DNA from: JAOUJD01 sp963726405
Lineage (GTDB): Bacteria > Pseudomonadota > Gammaproteobacteria > Burkholderiales > Burkholderiaceae_F
DNA: 64,000 bases
NCBI GenBank assembly: GCA_963726405.1
Contig: CAVSCF010000001.1
Span: 496,001-560,000, forward strand
Direction of reading: 5' to 3'
Part shown: positions 45,092 to 54,770 of the stretch, in pieces
How positions within the stretch are numbered: the first letter of the stretch is position 1
Layout: each line of letters begins with the position of its first letter
The notes under the pieces: model-generated
Databases searched by the model: none
The model's input: only the letters and a program-made list of their open reading frames with translations
What the model was told of the DNA's origin: nothing
Translations under genes and position numbers: made by a program

Positions 45092-46048
45092 ATGGATACG
45101 CGGAGTGTCTTGCATCCCCAGATCGAACCGCACGACAGCGGCATGCTGCCGCTCGACGACGTGCATACGATGTACTGGGAGATCACGGGCAGGCCGGACG
45201 GCGTGCCCGTCCTGTTCCTGCACGGCGGCCCGGGCGGCGGTTCCTCTCCCGAGCACCGCCGGTTCTTCGATCCGGAGTTCTTCCGCGCGGTCCTCTTCGA
45301 CCAGCGCGGCGCCGGCGCCTCCACGCCGGTGGGCGAGACGAGCGGCAACACCACGCAACAGCTGATCGCCGACATCGAGCGGCTGCGGGAGTATCTCGGC
45401 ATCGGGCGCTGGCTGGTGTTCGGCGGCTCCTGGGGCAGCACCCTGGGCCTCGCCTACGGGCAGGCGCATCCCGACCGCTGCCTCGGTTTCCTGTTGCGCG
45501 GGATCTTCCTCGGTCGCCCGAGCGAGATCGAGTGGTTCCTGTACGGATTGAAGAACGTCTTCCCCGAGGCGTGGCACAAGTTCGCCGGGATGCTGCCCGA
45601 AGCCGAACGCAAGGATCTGCTGCGCGGCTACCTGAAGCGCCTGTTCGATCCGGATCCGCGGGTGCACCTGCCATACGCCCGTGCGTGGAGCGAATACGAG
45701 GGAACGTGCTCGACGCTGCTCCCCAACCCGGAGCTGGTCCGCCACTTCGCCGACGAAGCATTGGGGCTCGCGCGACTCGAAGCCCATTACTTCGCGCATC
45801 GGTGCTTTCTCGGCCCCAACGAACTGCTCTCGCGCATCGACCGCATACGGCATCTGCCCGCCGCCATCATCCAGGCGCGCTACGACATGGTCTGTCCGAT
45901 CGTCAACGCCGACGAACTCGCGCGCGCCTGGCCGTCGGCCCGCTACGTGGTGGTGCCCGACGCGGGGCACTCGGTCTGGGAGCCGCCGGTCCGGGCGGCC
46001 GTGCTGGCCGAACTCGAGCGCATGAAGACACACCTCATGGAGACCTGA
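45092..46048 (+). CDS. pip: Prolyl aminopeptidase (proline iminopeptidase)
   Basis: Serine peptidase of family S33, removing N-terminal proline from peptides. LHGGPGGG (about 43-50), the elbow GGSWGSTL (S113), AIIQARYDMVCP with the aspartate and DAGHSVWEP with the histidine give the complete triad. Length 318 matches the family. ATG at 45092 chosen because upstream codons lie in a spacer with a TTAAAC promoter-like box. The stop overlaps the next ATG by one base. Confidence 0.93.
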   Translation: MDTRSVLHPQIEPHDSGMLPLDDVHTMYWEITGRPDGVPVLFLHGGPGGGSSPEHRRFFDPEFFRAVLFDQRGAGASTPVGETSGNTTQQLIADIERLREYLGIGRWLVFGGSWGSTLGLAYGQAHPDRCLGFLLRGIFLGRPSEIEWFLYGLKNVFPEAWHKFAGMLPEAERKDLLRGYLKRLFDPDPRVHLPYARAWSEYEGTCSTLLPNPELVRHFADEALGLARLEAHYFAHRCFLGPNELLSRIDRIRHLPAAIIQARYDMVCPIVNADELARAWPSARYVVVPDAGHSVWEPPVRAAVLAELERMKTHLMET

Positions 46049-46836
46049 TGCCCCGCTTCGCCGCCAACATCAGCACGCTGTACCCCGAGCACGCGCTGCT
46101 CGACCGCGTCGCCGCGGCTGCGCGCGACGGGTTTGCCGCCGTGGAAGTGCAGTCGCCCTATGCGGTGGCGGCGGCCGCATTGCGGGACGCGCTGCGCGAA
46201 GCGCGGGTCGAACTGGTCCTGATGAATGCGCCGCAGGGCGACATGGACGCCGGCGAACGCGGCCTGGCGGCGATGCCGGGCCGCGAGAGCGAGTTCCGCC
46301 GCTCCATCGACCAGGCTGCCGACTACGCCCGCGCCGTGGCCGCGCGGCGCGTGCACGTGATGGCCGGGAAGCCTCCGGCCGGAAGCGACCCGGCCGAGGC
46401 CGAGGCCGTCTTCATCCGCAACCTGCGATACGCGTGCGAGGTCTTCGCCGCGCACGGCCTCCGCGCGCTGATCGAACCGATCAACACGCGCGACATGCCG
46501 GGTTACTTCCTCACGACCCCGGAGCAGGCGGCGGCCATCATCCCGAAAGTGGGCGCCGCCAACCTCGCCATGCAGTTCGACATCTACCACGCGCAGATCA
46601 TGGTCGGCGATGTATCGAAGCGGCTGGAGCGCCATCTCCCGCTGGTCGGCCACGTGCAGATCGCCGGCGTTCCCGAGAGGCACGAGCCGGATACGGGAGA
46701 GATCAACTACCCGGCCTTATTCCGGCTTCTCGACCGCCTCGGATACACGGGCTGGATCGGGTGCGAGTACCGGCCGGCGCGGGGAACGACCCCGGGAGGG
46801 ACGTCCGCCGGGCTGGGCTGGCTGCGCCGCTGCTGA
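46048..46836 (+). CDS. hyi: Hydroxypyruvate isomerase family protein
   Basis: TIM-barrel isomerase of 262 residues; Hyi interconverts hydroxypyruvate and tartronate semialdehyde, relatives act on ketotetronate phosphates. The N-terminus PRFAANISTLYPEH and EPINTRDMPGYFL, MQFDIYHAQIM and VGHVQIAGVPERHEP contain the metal-binding Glu, Asp, His and Glu of the family. One-base overlap with pip; the functional link is not clear. Confidence 0.9.
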   Translation: MPRFAANISTLYPEHALLDRVAAAARDGFAAVEVQSPYAVAAAALRDALREARVELVLMNAPQGDMDAGERGLAAMPGRESEFRRSIDQAADYARAVAARRVHVMAGKPPAGSDPAEAEAVFIRNLRYACEVFAAHGLRALIEPINTRDMPGYFLTTPEQAAAIIPKVGAANLAMQFDIYHAQIMVGDVSKRLERHLPLVGHVQIAGVPERHEPDTGEINYPALFRLLDRLGYTGWIGCEYRPARGTTPGGTSAGLGWLRRC

Positions 46837-46960
46837 CGGGCCGCGGGTTCGTCCCGCGTTCCCGGCCCTTGTTGCGCTCCCGGCCGGCGGCTACGATGGC
46901 TTCCCGATGCACTGGCCGCGCGGACCCTCCCCACGCTCCCGCCCGGCACAGGAGAAGCCG

Positions 46961-47416
46961 ATGAAGGTCGCCGACATTCTGCGGGTCAAGGGCAACACCC
47001 TTTTCACCGTCACACCGGACACCCCGCTGTTGAACGCCGTCGCCATGATGGCCGAGCAGGACATCGGCTCGGTCGTCGTCATGGAGTACGGCGAACTGGT
47101 GGGCATGCTCACGTTCCGCGAGGTCATCAACCGCATTCACTCGAACAGCGGGGCGGTGGGCGAGATTCGCGTGCGCAAGGTCATGGACGACTCGCCCCTC
47201 ACGATCACGCCGGCCACCGACGTGATGGAGGTTCGGCGCCTCATGCTCGAGCGTCACGCGCGCTACCTGCCCGTGCTCGACGGCCGCACGCTTGCCGGGG
47301 TGATTTCCTTCTACGACGTCGCCAGGGCCGTGCTCGAGGAGCAGAGCTTCGAGAACCGCATGCTGAAGGCGTACATCCGCGACTGGCCCGAACCCGAGGA
47401 AGTGCGGTCCGAGTGA
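46961..47416 (+). CDS. CBS-domain pair protein
   Basis: A 151-residue protein of two CBS repeats (about 3-60 and 72-130), a module that binds adenine nucleotides such as AMP, ATP or SAM. DIGSVVVMEYGELVGMLTFR is split as DIGSVVVMEYGEL and VGMLTFREVI; the second repeat ends in LAGVISFYDVAR. AGGAGAAGCCG precedes the ATG. Its partner is unknown. The stop overlaps the following gene by 4 bases (GTGA). Confidence 0.88.
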   Translation: MKVADILRVKGNTLFTVTPDTPLLNAVAMMAEQDIGSVVVMEYGELVGMLTFREVINRIHSNSGAVGEIRVRKVMDDSPLTITPATDVMEVRRLMLERHARYLPVLDGRTLAGVISFYDVARAVLEEQSFENRMLKAYIRDWPEPEEVRSE

Positions 47417-48423
47417 GTTCCTCCCGCGCCGCCCCGCTGCCCGAAAGCTTTCGGGTCGCAGTCGTCGGCGCCGGCATTTCGGGCCTCGCGTGTGCCAGCA
47501 CGTTGAAGGCGCGCGGCGCACACGTGGTGGTCTTCGAGGCGAGCCGCCGGCCAGGCGGCCGCGCGGCCACCGAGATCACGCCCGCCGGCAGCTTCGACCA
47601 TGGCGCCCAGTTCTTCACGGCCCAGAGCTCGGACTTCGAAAGCTGGGCTTCCGCGTGGTGCGACGAGCGCATCGTCGAACGCTGGACGGCGCAGGTGATC
47701 GCGCTCGACGGCGAACGGACGCTCGACAAGACGGCATCGGCCAAGCGCTACATCGTGCGCGACGGCATGCAGGCGCTGGGCCGGAAACTCGGCGCGAACC
47801 TTGATGTGCGGCTCGACACCACCGTCGCGGCGGTGACGCGGCGGGGCGCCTCGTGGCAACTGACCGACGGGAAGGGACAGAACCTTTCTCACGGGGGGTA
47901 CGACGCCGTGGTGATCGCCGTCCCGAATGCGGCGGAACTGCTCGCTGCAGCGCCCGAACTCGCCCAGCGCGCAAAGGCAATCGTCTGGGAGCCCTGCTGG
48001 GCGGCCTTGCTCGCCATCGAGCCGGCGAGCGGGTTCGAGTTCGGCGGGGCGTTCGTGAACGACCATCCGGCGCTCGGGTGGGTCACCCGCGAGGACTCGA
48101 AGCTCACGCCGTCGGCCGGTGGAGGCGAGCGCTGGGTGCTGCACGCGACGGCGCGATGGTCCGCGCTGCACCTGAACCGCACCGCTGAGGAAGTGGCGGC
48201 GATGCTGGCCGAGGCGTTCGCCAAGCGTTTCAACTTCGGTTTCCGGCCGACCTTCATCGCCGGGCGGCGCTGGGTAACGGCCGCGCCGGCGAATCCGCTG
48301 AAGGACCTCTACCTGTGGGACGCGTCCGAAAAGATCGGTGCGGTGGGCGATTGGTGCGGCGGCCCGCGCATCGAGGGCGCGTTTCTATCCGGGCGCGCTC
48401 TCGGGCAGAACGTCCTTGCGTAG
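47413..48423 (+). CDS. FAD-dependent amine oxidoreductase-like protein
   Basis: A 336-residue NAD(P)-binding/FAD flavoprotein resembling renalase-like bacterial proteins. The Rossmann motif VAVVGAGISGLACA (about 15-28) is followed by VVFEASRRPGGRAAT and FDHGAQFFTA, and the C-terminus has IGAVGDWCGGPRIEGAFLSG, which closes the FAD site. Substrate unknown. The GTG start is coupled to the CBS gene. Confidence 0.85.
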   Translation: MSSSRAAPLPESFRVAVVGAGISGLACASTLKARGAHVVVFEASRRPGGRAATEITPAGSFDHGAQFFTAQSSDFESWASAWCDERIVERWTAQVIALDGERTLDKTASAKRYIVRDGMQALGRKLGANLDVRLDTTVAAVTRRGASWQLTDGKGQNLSHGGYDAVVIAVPNAAELLAAAPELAQRAKAIVWEPCWAALLAIEPASGFEFGGAFVNDHPALGWVTREDSKLTPSAGGGERWVLHATARWSALHLNRTAEEVAAMLAEAFAKRFNFGFRPTFIAGRRWVTAAPANPLKDLYLWDASEKIGAVGDWCGGPRIEGAFLSGRALGQNVLA

Positions 48424-48443
48424 CGACCGCGACGCGGTCCGTC

Positions 48444-48449
48444 GATAAT
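48444..48449 (+). promoter_or_regulatory. Possible -10 box before the flippase/acyltransferase gene
   Basis: GATAAT followed by CGCG, 33 bases before the GTG start at 48483. No good -35. Confidence 0.3.
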
Positions 48450-48482
48450 CGCGCTGCGCCCGGGAAGGGCGGGGAGCGGCGT

Positions 48483-50384
48483 GTGAGCGGACAAAGCCAG
48501 TTTGACCTGCTGCGACAGCGCCGCTTTGCGCCGTTGTTCTGCGTCCAGTTCCTCGGCGCCGCCAATGACAACGTCTTCAAGTTCGCCTTCACGTTGCTGG
48601 CGACCTACGCGGCGTCGACCTGGGGCGGCGTGGATCCGAAGCTGGCCGGCTTCCTGATCGGCGGCCTGTTCATCACGCCGTTCGTGCTGTTCTCCGCCAC
48701 CAGCGGCCAACTGGCCGACCGGCTCGAGAAGTCGTGGTTCATCCGCCGGATAAAGGAAGCCGAGATCGCGATCATGCTGATTGCGGCCACCGGGTTCGTG
48801 CTGCAGGCACCCGCACTGCTGTACCTGACGGTGTTCCTGATGGGGCTGCATTCGACTCTGTTCGGTCCGGTGAAGTATTCCTACCTTCCGCAGCACCTCG
48901 ACCCGCACGAGATTACCGGCGGCAATGGACTCGTCGAGATGGGAACCTTCGTCGCCATCCTGGTCGGCACCATCGGTGGCGGGCTCCTGGTCAACCAGTT
49001 CGGTGACCGCGCCGCCGCCGCCACGGCGGCCGTGGTGGTCGCCATCGCGATCCTCGGCCGGATCGCCGCCCGGTTCGTGCCCTTGTCTCCCGCAGCCGAT
49101 CCCGGCCTGCGGATCAACTGGAACCCGTTCACGGAAACCTGGGCGAACCTGAAGATCGCGAACACGAGTGCCGCGGTCTTCAACTCGATCCTCGGCATTT
49201 CCTGGCTCTGGTTCTTCGGCTCGATCTTCCTCACCAGCTTCACGCCGTACGCGCGGGAGAGCCTCGGCGGCGACGAAGGCGTGGTGACGTTCCTGCTCGC
49301 GGTCTTCTCGGTGGGGATCGGGGTCGGCTCGCTGGTGACCGAACGGCTGTCCGGACGCAAGGTCGAGATCGGCCTCGTGCCCTTCGGATCGATCGGCATG
49401 ACGGTCTTCGCCGTGGACCTCTACTTCGCGTCCCGCGGGTTCGCTCCGATGCAAGCGGGCACCCTGGCCGATTTCCTCGGACACGCCGGCGCGTGGCGCA
49501 TCGTGTTCGACCTGGCGGCCCTGTCGTTCTTCGGCGGCCTCTACTCGGTGCCGCTCTATGCCCTGATCCAGAGCCGGGCGGAGAAGACACACGTGGCGCG
49601 CATCGTGGCCGCCAACAACATCCTGAATGCGGTCTTCATGGTGGTCGCGTCGCTCATGGCTGCGGCGCTGCTGTCGCTGGGGATGACGATCCCGCAGCTG
49701 TTCCTCGTGACGGGCATTCTCAATGCGTTAGTGGCGATCTACATCTACCGCCTGGTGCCGGAGTTCCTGCTCAGGTTCATCGCCTGGGTGCTCTCCAATA
49801 CCCTGTACCGCCTGCGCTCCACGAACACCGACCGGATACCGCTCGAAGGCGCCGCCGTCCTCGTATGTAACCACGTCAGCTTCGTCGACGCGATCGTGAT
49901 CATGGGCGAGAGCCCGCGCCCCATCCGGTTCGTGATGGACCACCGCATCTTCAAGGTGCCGCTGATGAACTGGTTCTTCCGCAACGCGAAAGCCATCGCC
50001 ATCGCGCCCGCGCGGGAGGACCCCACCATGCTCGAAAAGGCGAATCAGCGGATCGACGCCGCGCTCGACGACGGCGATCTCGTGTGCATCTTCCCCGAGG
50101 GCCGCATCACCGACACCGGCGAGATGTATCCGTTCAAGCAGGGCGTGCGCCGGATCGTCGAACGCCGTCCCGTCCCGGTGATTCCGATGGCGCTGCGCGG
50201 CCTGTGGGGCTCGTTCTTCTCGCGCTTTGGCGGGACCGCGTTCTCGCGCCCGCTCGATGCGCGCCTGCGCCGAGGATTCCGCTCCAGGGTGGAATTCGTG
50301 GTCGGCGAGCCGGTGCCCGCGGAGCGGGCGACACCCGAACTGTTGATGGCGCAGGTGGCGAGCCTCCGCGGCAGCGAGGCCTGA
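48483..50384 (+). CDS. MFS lysophospholipid transporter-PlsC acyltransferase fusion
   Basis: A 633-residue fusion. Residues about 10-420 are a 12-helix MFS transporter of the LplT type (FLGAANDNVFKFAFTLL at the start); LplT flips lysophospholipids across the inner membrane. Residues about 440-633 are a 1-acylglycerol-phosphate acyltransferase with NHVSFVD (about 463-469) and FPEGRIT (about 537). In Aas fusions an acyl-ACP synthetase domain follows; here it is absent. GTG start with GGGGAGCG upstream. The stop overlaps the patatin ATG by one base. Confidence 0.87.
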   Translation: MSGQSQFDLLRQRRFAPLFCVQFLGAANDNVFKFAFTLLATYAASTWGGVDPKLAGFLIGGLFITPFVLFSATSGQLADRLEKSWFIRRIKEAEIAIMLIAATGFVLQAPALLYLTVFLMGLHSTLFGPVKYSYLPQHLDPHEITGGNGLVEMGTFVAILVGTIGGGLLVNQFGDRAAAATAAVVVAIAILGRIAARFVPLSPAADPGLRINWNPFTETWANLKIANTSAAVFNSILGISWLWFFGSIFLTSFTPYARESLGGDEGVVTFLLAVFSVGIGVGSLVTERLSGRKVEIGLVPFGSIGMTVFAVDLYFASRGFAPMQAGTLADFLGHAGAWRIVFDLAALSFFGGLYSVPLYALIQSRAEKTHVARIVAANNILNAVFMVVASLMAAALLSLGMTIPQLFLVTGILNALVAIYIYRLVPEFLLRFIAWVLSNTLYRLRSTNTDRIPLEGAAVLVCNHVSFVDAIVIMGESPRPIRFVMDHRIFKVPLMNWFFRNAKAIAIAPAREDPTMLEKANQRIDAALDDGDLVCIFPEGRITDTGEMYPFKQGVRRIVERRPVPVIPMALRGLWGSFFSRFGGTAFSRPLDARLRRGFRSRVEFVVGEPVPAERATPELLMAQVASLRGSEA

Positions 50385-51478
50385 TGGCCACGCGAAACGG
50401 CAGCAGCAACGGCAACGGGCGCAGCGGCCGGAACAGCGCCCGCAAGCGCGCGAGCGCGGCGGCCCCGCAGGTGAATCTCGCGCTGCAGGGTGGCGGCTCG
50501 CACGGCGCCTTCACCTGGGGCGTGCTCGACGCCCTGCTCGAGGACGGGCGCATCGAATTCGAGGGGATTTCGGGTGCGAGCGCCGGCGCGATGAACGGGG
50601 TGGTGCTGGCCGAGGGCTGGCGAGTCGCGCTGGAACGCGGCTCGGACCCGCGCGAGGCCGCCCGGGCGCACCTCAGGAAGTTCTGGGAAGGGGTGGGCGA
50701 GCGACCTTCGGGGTTCGGTGTCAACACGCCCCTGCCGTGGTTCGCTCCGCCGTATGGCGCGGCCCAGGCTTCGATGATGTTCGACCTGGTCTCGCGGGTG
50801 TTCTCGCCGTACCAGCTCAATCCGTTCAACGTCAATCCGCTGCGCGAGGTGCTGCGGCCGCTGGTCGATTTCGAGGCGCTGCGCAAGCAATCCCCCTTCA
50901 ACCTGTTCGTGTCGGCGACCAACGTACGAACAGGCCGTCCGCGCGTGTTCCGCGAGTACGAACTCGAACTCGACATGCTGCTGGCCTCGGCGGCGCTTCC
51001 GTTCGCCTTCCACGCGGTCGAGGTCGCCAAGGAGTTCTACTGGGACGGTGGCTACGTCGGCAACCCGTCGCTGTATCCGCTCTTCTACGCGACGAAGACG
51101 CGCGACCTGCTGCTGGTGCAGATCAATCCTCTCGTGCGCGAGGACCTTCCGGATACCGCGCAGGAGATCATCGAACGCGTCAACGAGATCAGCTTCAACA
51201 CCGCGCTGCTCCATGAACTGCGGGCCATCGCATTCGTCGAGCGCCTGCTCGGGGAACAGAAGCTCGATCCCGGCAAGTACAAGCGCATCAACATGCACAT
51301 GATCGATGCCGAGGAGAAGTTGCGGAAGTACGGCGCCAGCAGCAAGACCTACACGAGTGCCGGCTTCCTGAAGGAACTGTTCGAACTGGGGCGCACCACG
51401 GCCGTCGACTGGCTCGACAGCAACTTCGCCTACGTGGGACACACGTCGAGTGTGCGCATCGTCCAGCGCTTCCTCTAG
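50384..51478 (+). CDS. Patatin-like phospholipase
   Basis: A 364-residue patatin-fold lipid acyl hydrolase. Oxyanion loop LQGGGSHGAF (about 34-43), nucleophile GASAG (S66) and catalytic aspartate in WDGGYVGNP are all present. The first 30 residues are a Ser/Asn/Arg-rich tail. A C-terminal region of about 100 residues resembles patatin proteins near PHA genes. Coupled to the flippase/acyltransferase gene (TGATG), suggesting joint phospholipid turnover. Confidence 0.88.
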   Translation: MATRNGSSNGNGRSGRNSARKRASAAAPQVNLALQGGGSHGAFTWGVLDALLEDGRIEFEGISGASAGAMNGVVLAEGWRVALERGSDPREAARAHLRKFWEGVGERPSGFGVNTPLPWFAPPYGAAQASMMFDLVSRVFSPYQLNPFNVNPLREVLRPLVDFEALRKQSPFNLFVSATNVRTGRPRVFREYELELDMLLASAALPFAFHAVEVAKEFYWDGGYVGNPSLYPLFYATKTRDLLLVQINPLVREDLPDTAQEIIERVNEISFNTALLHELRAIAFVERLLGEQKLDPGKYKRINMHMIDAEEKLRKYGASSKTYTSAGFLKELFELGRTTAVDWLDSNFAYVGHTSSVRIVQRFL

Positions 51479-51500
51479 CGCAAGGCCGTTGCCAGCCTCG

Positions 51501-51506
51501 TACAAT
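51501..51506 (+). promoter_or_regulatory. Possible -10 box before aroC
   Basis: TACAAT lies 8 bases before the aroC ATG; transcription would begin close to the start codon. Confidence 0.35.
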
Positions 51507-51514
51507 CCGGCGCC

Positions 51515-52618
51515 ATGTCCTCCACGTTCGGCCATCTCTTCCGCGTCACCAACTTCGGCGAATCCCACGGCCCGGCCATCGGCTGCGTGATCGACGGCTG
51601 CCCGCCCGGGCTTCACCTGTCCGCCGCCGACCTGCAACCGGACCTCGACCGCCGCAAGCCCGGCACTTCGCGCCACGTCACGCAGCGGCGCGAGGCCGAC
51701 GAGGTTGAAATCCTGTCGGGCGTGTACGAGGGCGTCACCACGGGGACGCCGGTCGCCCTGCTGATCCGGAACACGGACCAGCGGAGCAAGGACTACGAGA
51801 ACCTCCTCGACACGTTTCGCCCCGGCCACGCGGACTACACGTACTGGCGCAAGTACGGCCTGCGCGACCCGCGCGGCGGCGGGCGTTCCTCGGCCCGGCT
51901 GACGGCGCCGATGGTCGCCGCCGGTGCCGTGGCGAAGAAGTGGCTGCAGGCAACGCACGGCACGCGTGTGCGCGGCTGCATGGAGCAGATCGGCGAAGTC
52001 GTGATTCCCTTCATGAGCTGGGACGACGTCGAGGACAACGCGTTCTTCGCGCCCGACGCAGGCTCCGTGCGTGCCCTCGAGGAGTACATGGATGCGCTGC
52101 GCAGGAGCGGAGACTCCGTGGGGGCGCGCCTGCGGGTGAGCGCCACGGGCGTTCCGGTCGGACTCGGCGCGCCGCTGTACGACAAGCTCGACGCCGAGAT
52201 CGCGTACGCGATGATGGGCATCAATGCCGTGAAGGGCGTGGAGATCGGTGCGGGCTTCAACGCGGTGACGCAGAAGGGTTCGGAGCACGGCGACGAGCTG
52301 CTGCCCGACGGCTTCGCGACCAATCACGCGGGCGGCGTGCTCGGCGGCATCTCGACCGGACAGGACATCGAAGTGTCGATCGCGATCAAGCCGACCTCCA
52401 GCATCCGGCTGCCGCGGCGCTCGGTCAACCGGGCGGGCGAGCCGACGGTCGTCGAGACCCACGGACGCCATGATCCCTGCGTCGGCATCCGCGCCACCCC
52501 CATCGCCGAAGCGATGCTTGCCCTGGTGCTGATGGATCACGTGCTGCTGCATCGGGCGCAGAACGCCGACGTTCGCCACGACGTCGCGCCGCTTCCGGCC
52601 GCCTCGCGCTCCCTCTGA
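51515..52618 (+). CDS. aroC: Chorismate synthase
   Basis: FMN-dependent final enzyme of the shikimate pathway, making chorismate from EPSP. The 367-residue protein has the family signatures GESHGPAIGCVIDGCP, RPGHADYTYWRKYG and GRSSARLTAPMVAAGAVA, plus GRHDPCVGIRA near the C-terminus. The stop overlaps the ATG of the MFS gene by one base. Length normal. Confidence 0.97.
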   Translation: MSSTFGHLFRVTNFGESHGPAIGCVIDGCPPGLHLSAADLQPDLDRRKPGTSRHVTQRREADEVEILSGVYEGVTTGTPVALLIRNTDQRSKDYENLLDTFRPGHADYTYWRKYGLRDPRGGGRSSARLTAPMVAAGAVAKKWLQATHGTRVRGCMEQIGEVVIPFMSWDDVEDNAFFAPDAGSVRALEEYMDALRRSGDSVGARLRVSATGVPVGLGAPLYDKLDAEIAYAMMGINAVKGVEIGAGFNAVTQKGSEHGDELLPDGFATNHAGGVLGGISTGQDIEVSIAIKPTSSIRLPRRSVNRAGEPTVVETHGRHDPCVGIRATPIAEAMLALVLMDHVLLHRAQNADVRHDVAPLPAASRSL

Positions 52619-53818
52619 TGCCGGCGCGCAGAACGGCTCCCGACCTCGCCGGTCGGCGGCTGGGAATGTTCTTCGGTGCGTATTTCGCGCTGGTGGGCAT
52701 CCTCGCGCCGTACATGCCGCTGTACTTCGAATACCGGGGCCTCGACGCGGTCCAGATCGGGCTGCTGATCGCACTGGCCCAGGCCATGCGGATGGTGGGC
52801 CCCAACCTCTGGGGCTGGCTCGCCGATCGTACTGGCCGTCGTACGCCGATCCTGCGCGTCACCTCCTTGGCGCTCGTCCTCTCGTTCGCGCTGCTGTTCT
52901 TTCCCGGCGGCTTCGCCTTCGTGTTCGTCGCGATGCTGTGCGTCAACTTCTTCCAGACGGCGCAGATGCCGGTCGCCGAGGCGCTGGCGTCGGCGCAGCT
53001 GCGGGGGCAGGCGGACGCGGCGACGCGCTATGGCCGCCTGCGCGTGTTCGGCTCGATGGCGTTCGTCGGCGTGGTCCTTGCCGCGGGGCCGCTCGTTCGA
53101 CCGTGTCGGCATGCAGGCCGCGCTCTGGGTCTGCATCGGGCTCGCGCTGACGCTGCTCGCCGCGTCGTATGGCGTGATCGAGCAGCAGGCCGTCGAGTTG
53201 CCGCACGAACGCGTGTCGGTGCGCGCCCGCCTGCGCGAGCCCCGGGTGCGCTGGTTCTTTCTGTCGGCTGCCATGATGGTGTTCGCGCACGGCGCCATGT
53301 ACGCCTATCTCTCGCTGTACCTTGCGCAGCTCGGCTACAGCAAGACGGCGATCGGCGCGTTCTGGGTCGTCAGCGTCGTGCTGGAAATCGCGTTCTTCCT
53401 GACCCAGGGGAAATGGTTCGCGCGATTCGGCGTGTTCCCGCTGATGACGTTCGCTTTCGGGGCCGCCGCGGTCCGGTTCTTGCTGATCGCCGAACTGGCG
53501 ACCGTGTGGTGGGTCCTGGTCATCGCACAGGCGATGCACGCCGTGACGTTCGCGGTGCACCATAGTGCATCCGTGCTGACGATTCAGCGCTGGTTCCCCG
53601 GGCAGGCTGCCGCGCGTGGACAGGCGCTCTACATCAGCATGGCGTACGGGCTGGGAGGCACCACGGGCAGCCTGGTGGCGGCATGGCTGTGGTCGGCATT
53701 CGGGCCGTCGTGGGCGTTCATCGCGGGCAGCGCGGGGGCGCTCGTGGGCGGCTGGTCGGCACTTCGCATGCGGCGTGCCGACCGCGATCGGACAGAACCG
53801 CATGCGGTGAACCTTTGA
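52618..53818 (+). pseudogene. MFS transporter (HcaT-like) with a +1 frameshift
   Basis: Twelve-helix transporter of the MFS_1-like/phenylpropionate permease group. The first frame gives GMFFGAYFALVGILAPYMPLYF and RRTPILRV up to VVLAAGPL; the rest (FDRVGMQAALWV to the end) is one base later. Removing one base near 53095 restores a 399-residue protein. Substrate unknown. TGATG overlap with aroC. The break lies in GCCGCTCGTTCGAC, not in a homopolymer. Confidence 0.8.
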
Positions 53819-53837
53819 TTCCAGAGGAGCGTGAACG

Positions 53838-54668
53838 ATGAACCCGTTGAAAGTGGCTGCGACATCCGCCGTGGCGGCCATCCTCGGCGCGGTCGGCTGC
53901 CAGTCGGTCCAGACCACGGAAGGCGGGGTGGTGGGCGTCGAGCGCAAGCAGCAGATGACCTCGCTTGTAAGTGCGAAGGAGATCGAGCAGCAGGCCTCGC
54001 AGGAGTACGGCCAGTTGATGGCGCAGGCGCAGAAAAAGGGCCTGCTGAACCAGAACCCGGAACACCTTAAGCGCGTCCGCACGACGGCTCAGCGGCTGAT
54101 ACCGCACGTCATCGTCTTCCGTCCTGACGCCTCCGCCTGGAAATGGGAAGCCAACGTGCTCACCTCGAAGGACGTCAATGCATGGTGCATGCCGGGCGGC
54201 AAGATGGCGGTCTACACCGGCCTGATCGAGCGGCTGAACGTCACCGACGACGAACTCGCCGCGGTCATGGGTCACGAGATCGCCCATGCGCTGCGCGAGC
54301 ACGCGCGCGAGCGCATCGGCCGCCAGATGGCGACGCAGACCGGTACGGCGATCGGCGCCGTTGCCCTGGAGATCTTCACCGGGATCCGCCTCGATCCGAA
54401 CCTCGCCGGCTCGGTGTCGCAGGCCGTATTCGTCCTGCCCAACAGCCGCGAGGCCGAGCAGGAGGCCGACCGGATCGGGGTCGAACTTGCGGCGCGCGCG
54501 GGCTATGACCCGCGCGCGGCCCTCACGCTGTGGCAGAAGATGGGCAAGGTGGGAGGCAACGCGCCTCCGGAGTGGCTGTCCACCCATCCGAGCAACGAGA
54601 CGCGGCTGAAGGACCTCGAGGTCTATGCGCAGAAAGTGATGCCGCTCTACCAGGCGGCATCCCGCTAG
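53838..54668 (+). CDS. M48 family lipoprotein metalloprotease
   Basis: A 276-residue zinc protease anchored by a lipid: signal peptide with lipobox LGAVGC (C21). HEIAH at 146-150 supplies two zinc ligands and the catalytic Glu; the third ligand is in SREAEQEADRIG. Related to LoiP/YcaL, which degrade misassembled outer-membrane proteins in the periplasm. AGAGGAGCGTG precedes the ATG. Confidence 0.92.
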   Translation: MNPLKVAATSAVAAILGAVGCQSVQTTEGGVVGVERKQQMTSLVSAKEIEQQASQEYGQLMAQAQKKGLLNQNPEHLKRVRTTAQRLIPHVIVFRPDASAWKWEANVLTSKDVNAWCMPGGKMAVYTGLIERLNVTDDELAAVMGHEIAHALREHARERIGRQMATQTGTAIGAVALEIFTGIRLDPNLAGSVSQAVFVLPNSREAEQEADRIGVELAARAGYDPRAALTLWQKMGKVGGNAPPEWLSTHPSNETRLKDLEVYAQKVMPLYQAASR

Positions 54669-54770
54669 CGCGGCGCGAACTACGCCGACGACCAGTTCGG
54701 CGCGCGCCGTCTGCTGGGTGGCGCGTGCGAGCGGATGCGCGCCCGGCGTCGCCGGGCCGAAGCGCAAGCG
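54669..54770. other. Spacer between M48 gene and dioxygenase pseudogene
   Basis: No gene seen. The true end of the broken minus-strand dioxygenase gene may lie in this stretch. Confidence 0.4.

Noticed and set aside
44483..46033. 516-codon minus-strand frame opposite the cNMP-binding and pip genes
   Set aside because: Shadow of two plus-strand genes with complete motifs; it also runs into the divergent metY promoter region.
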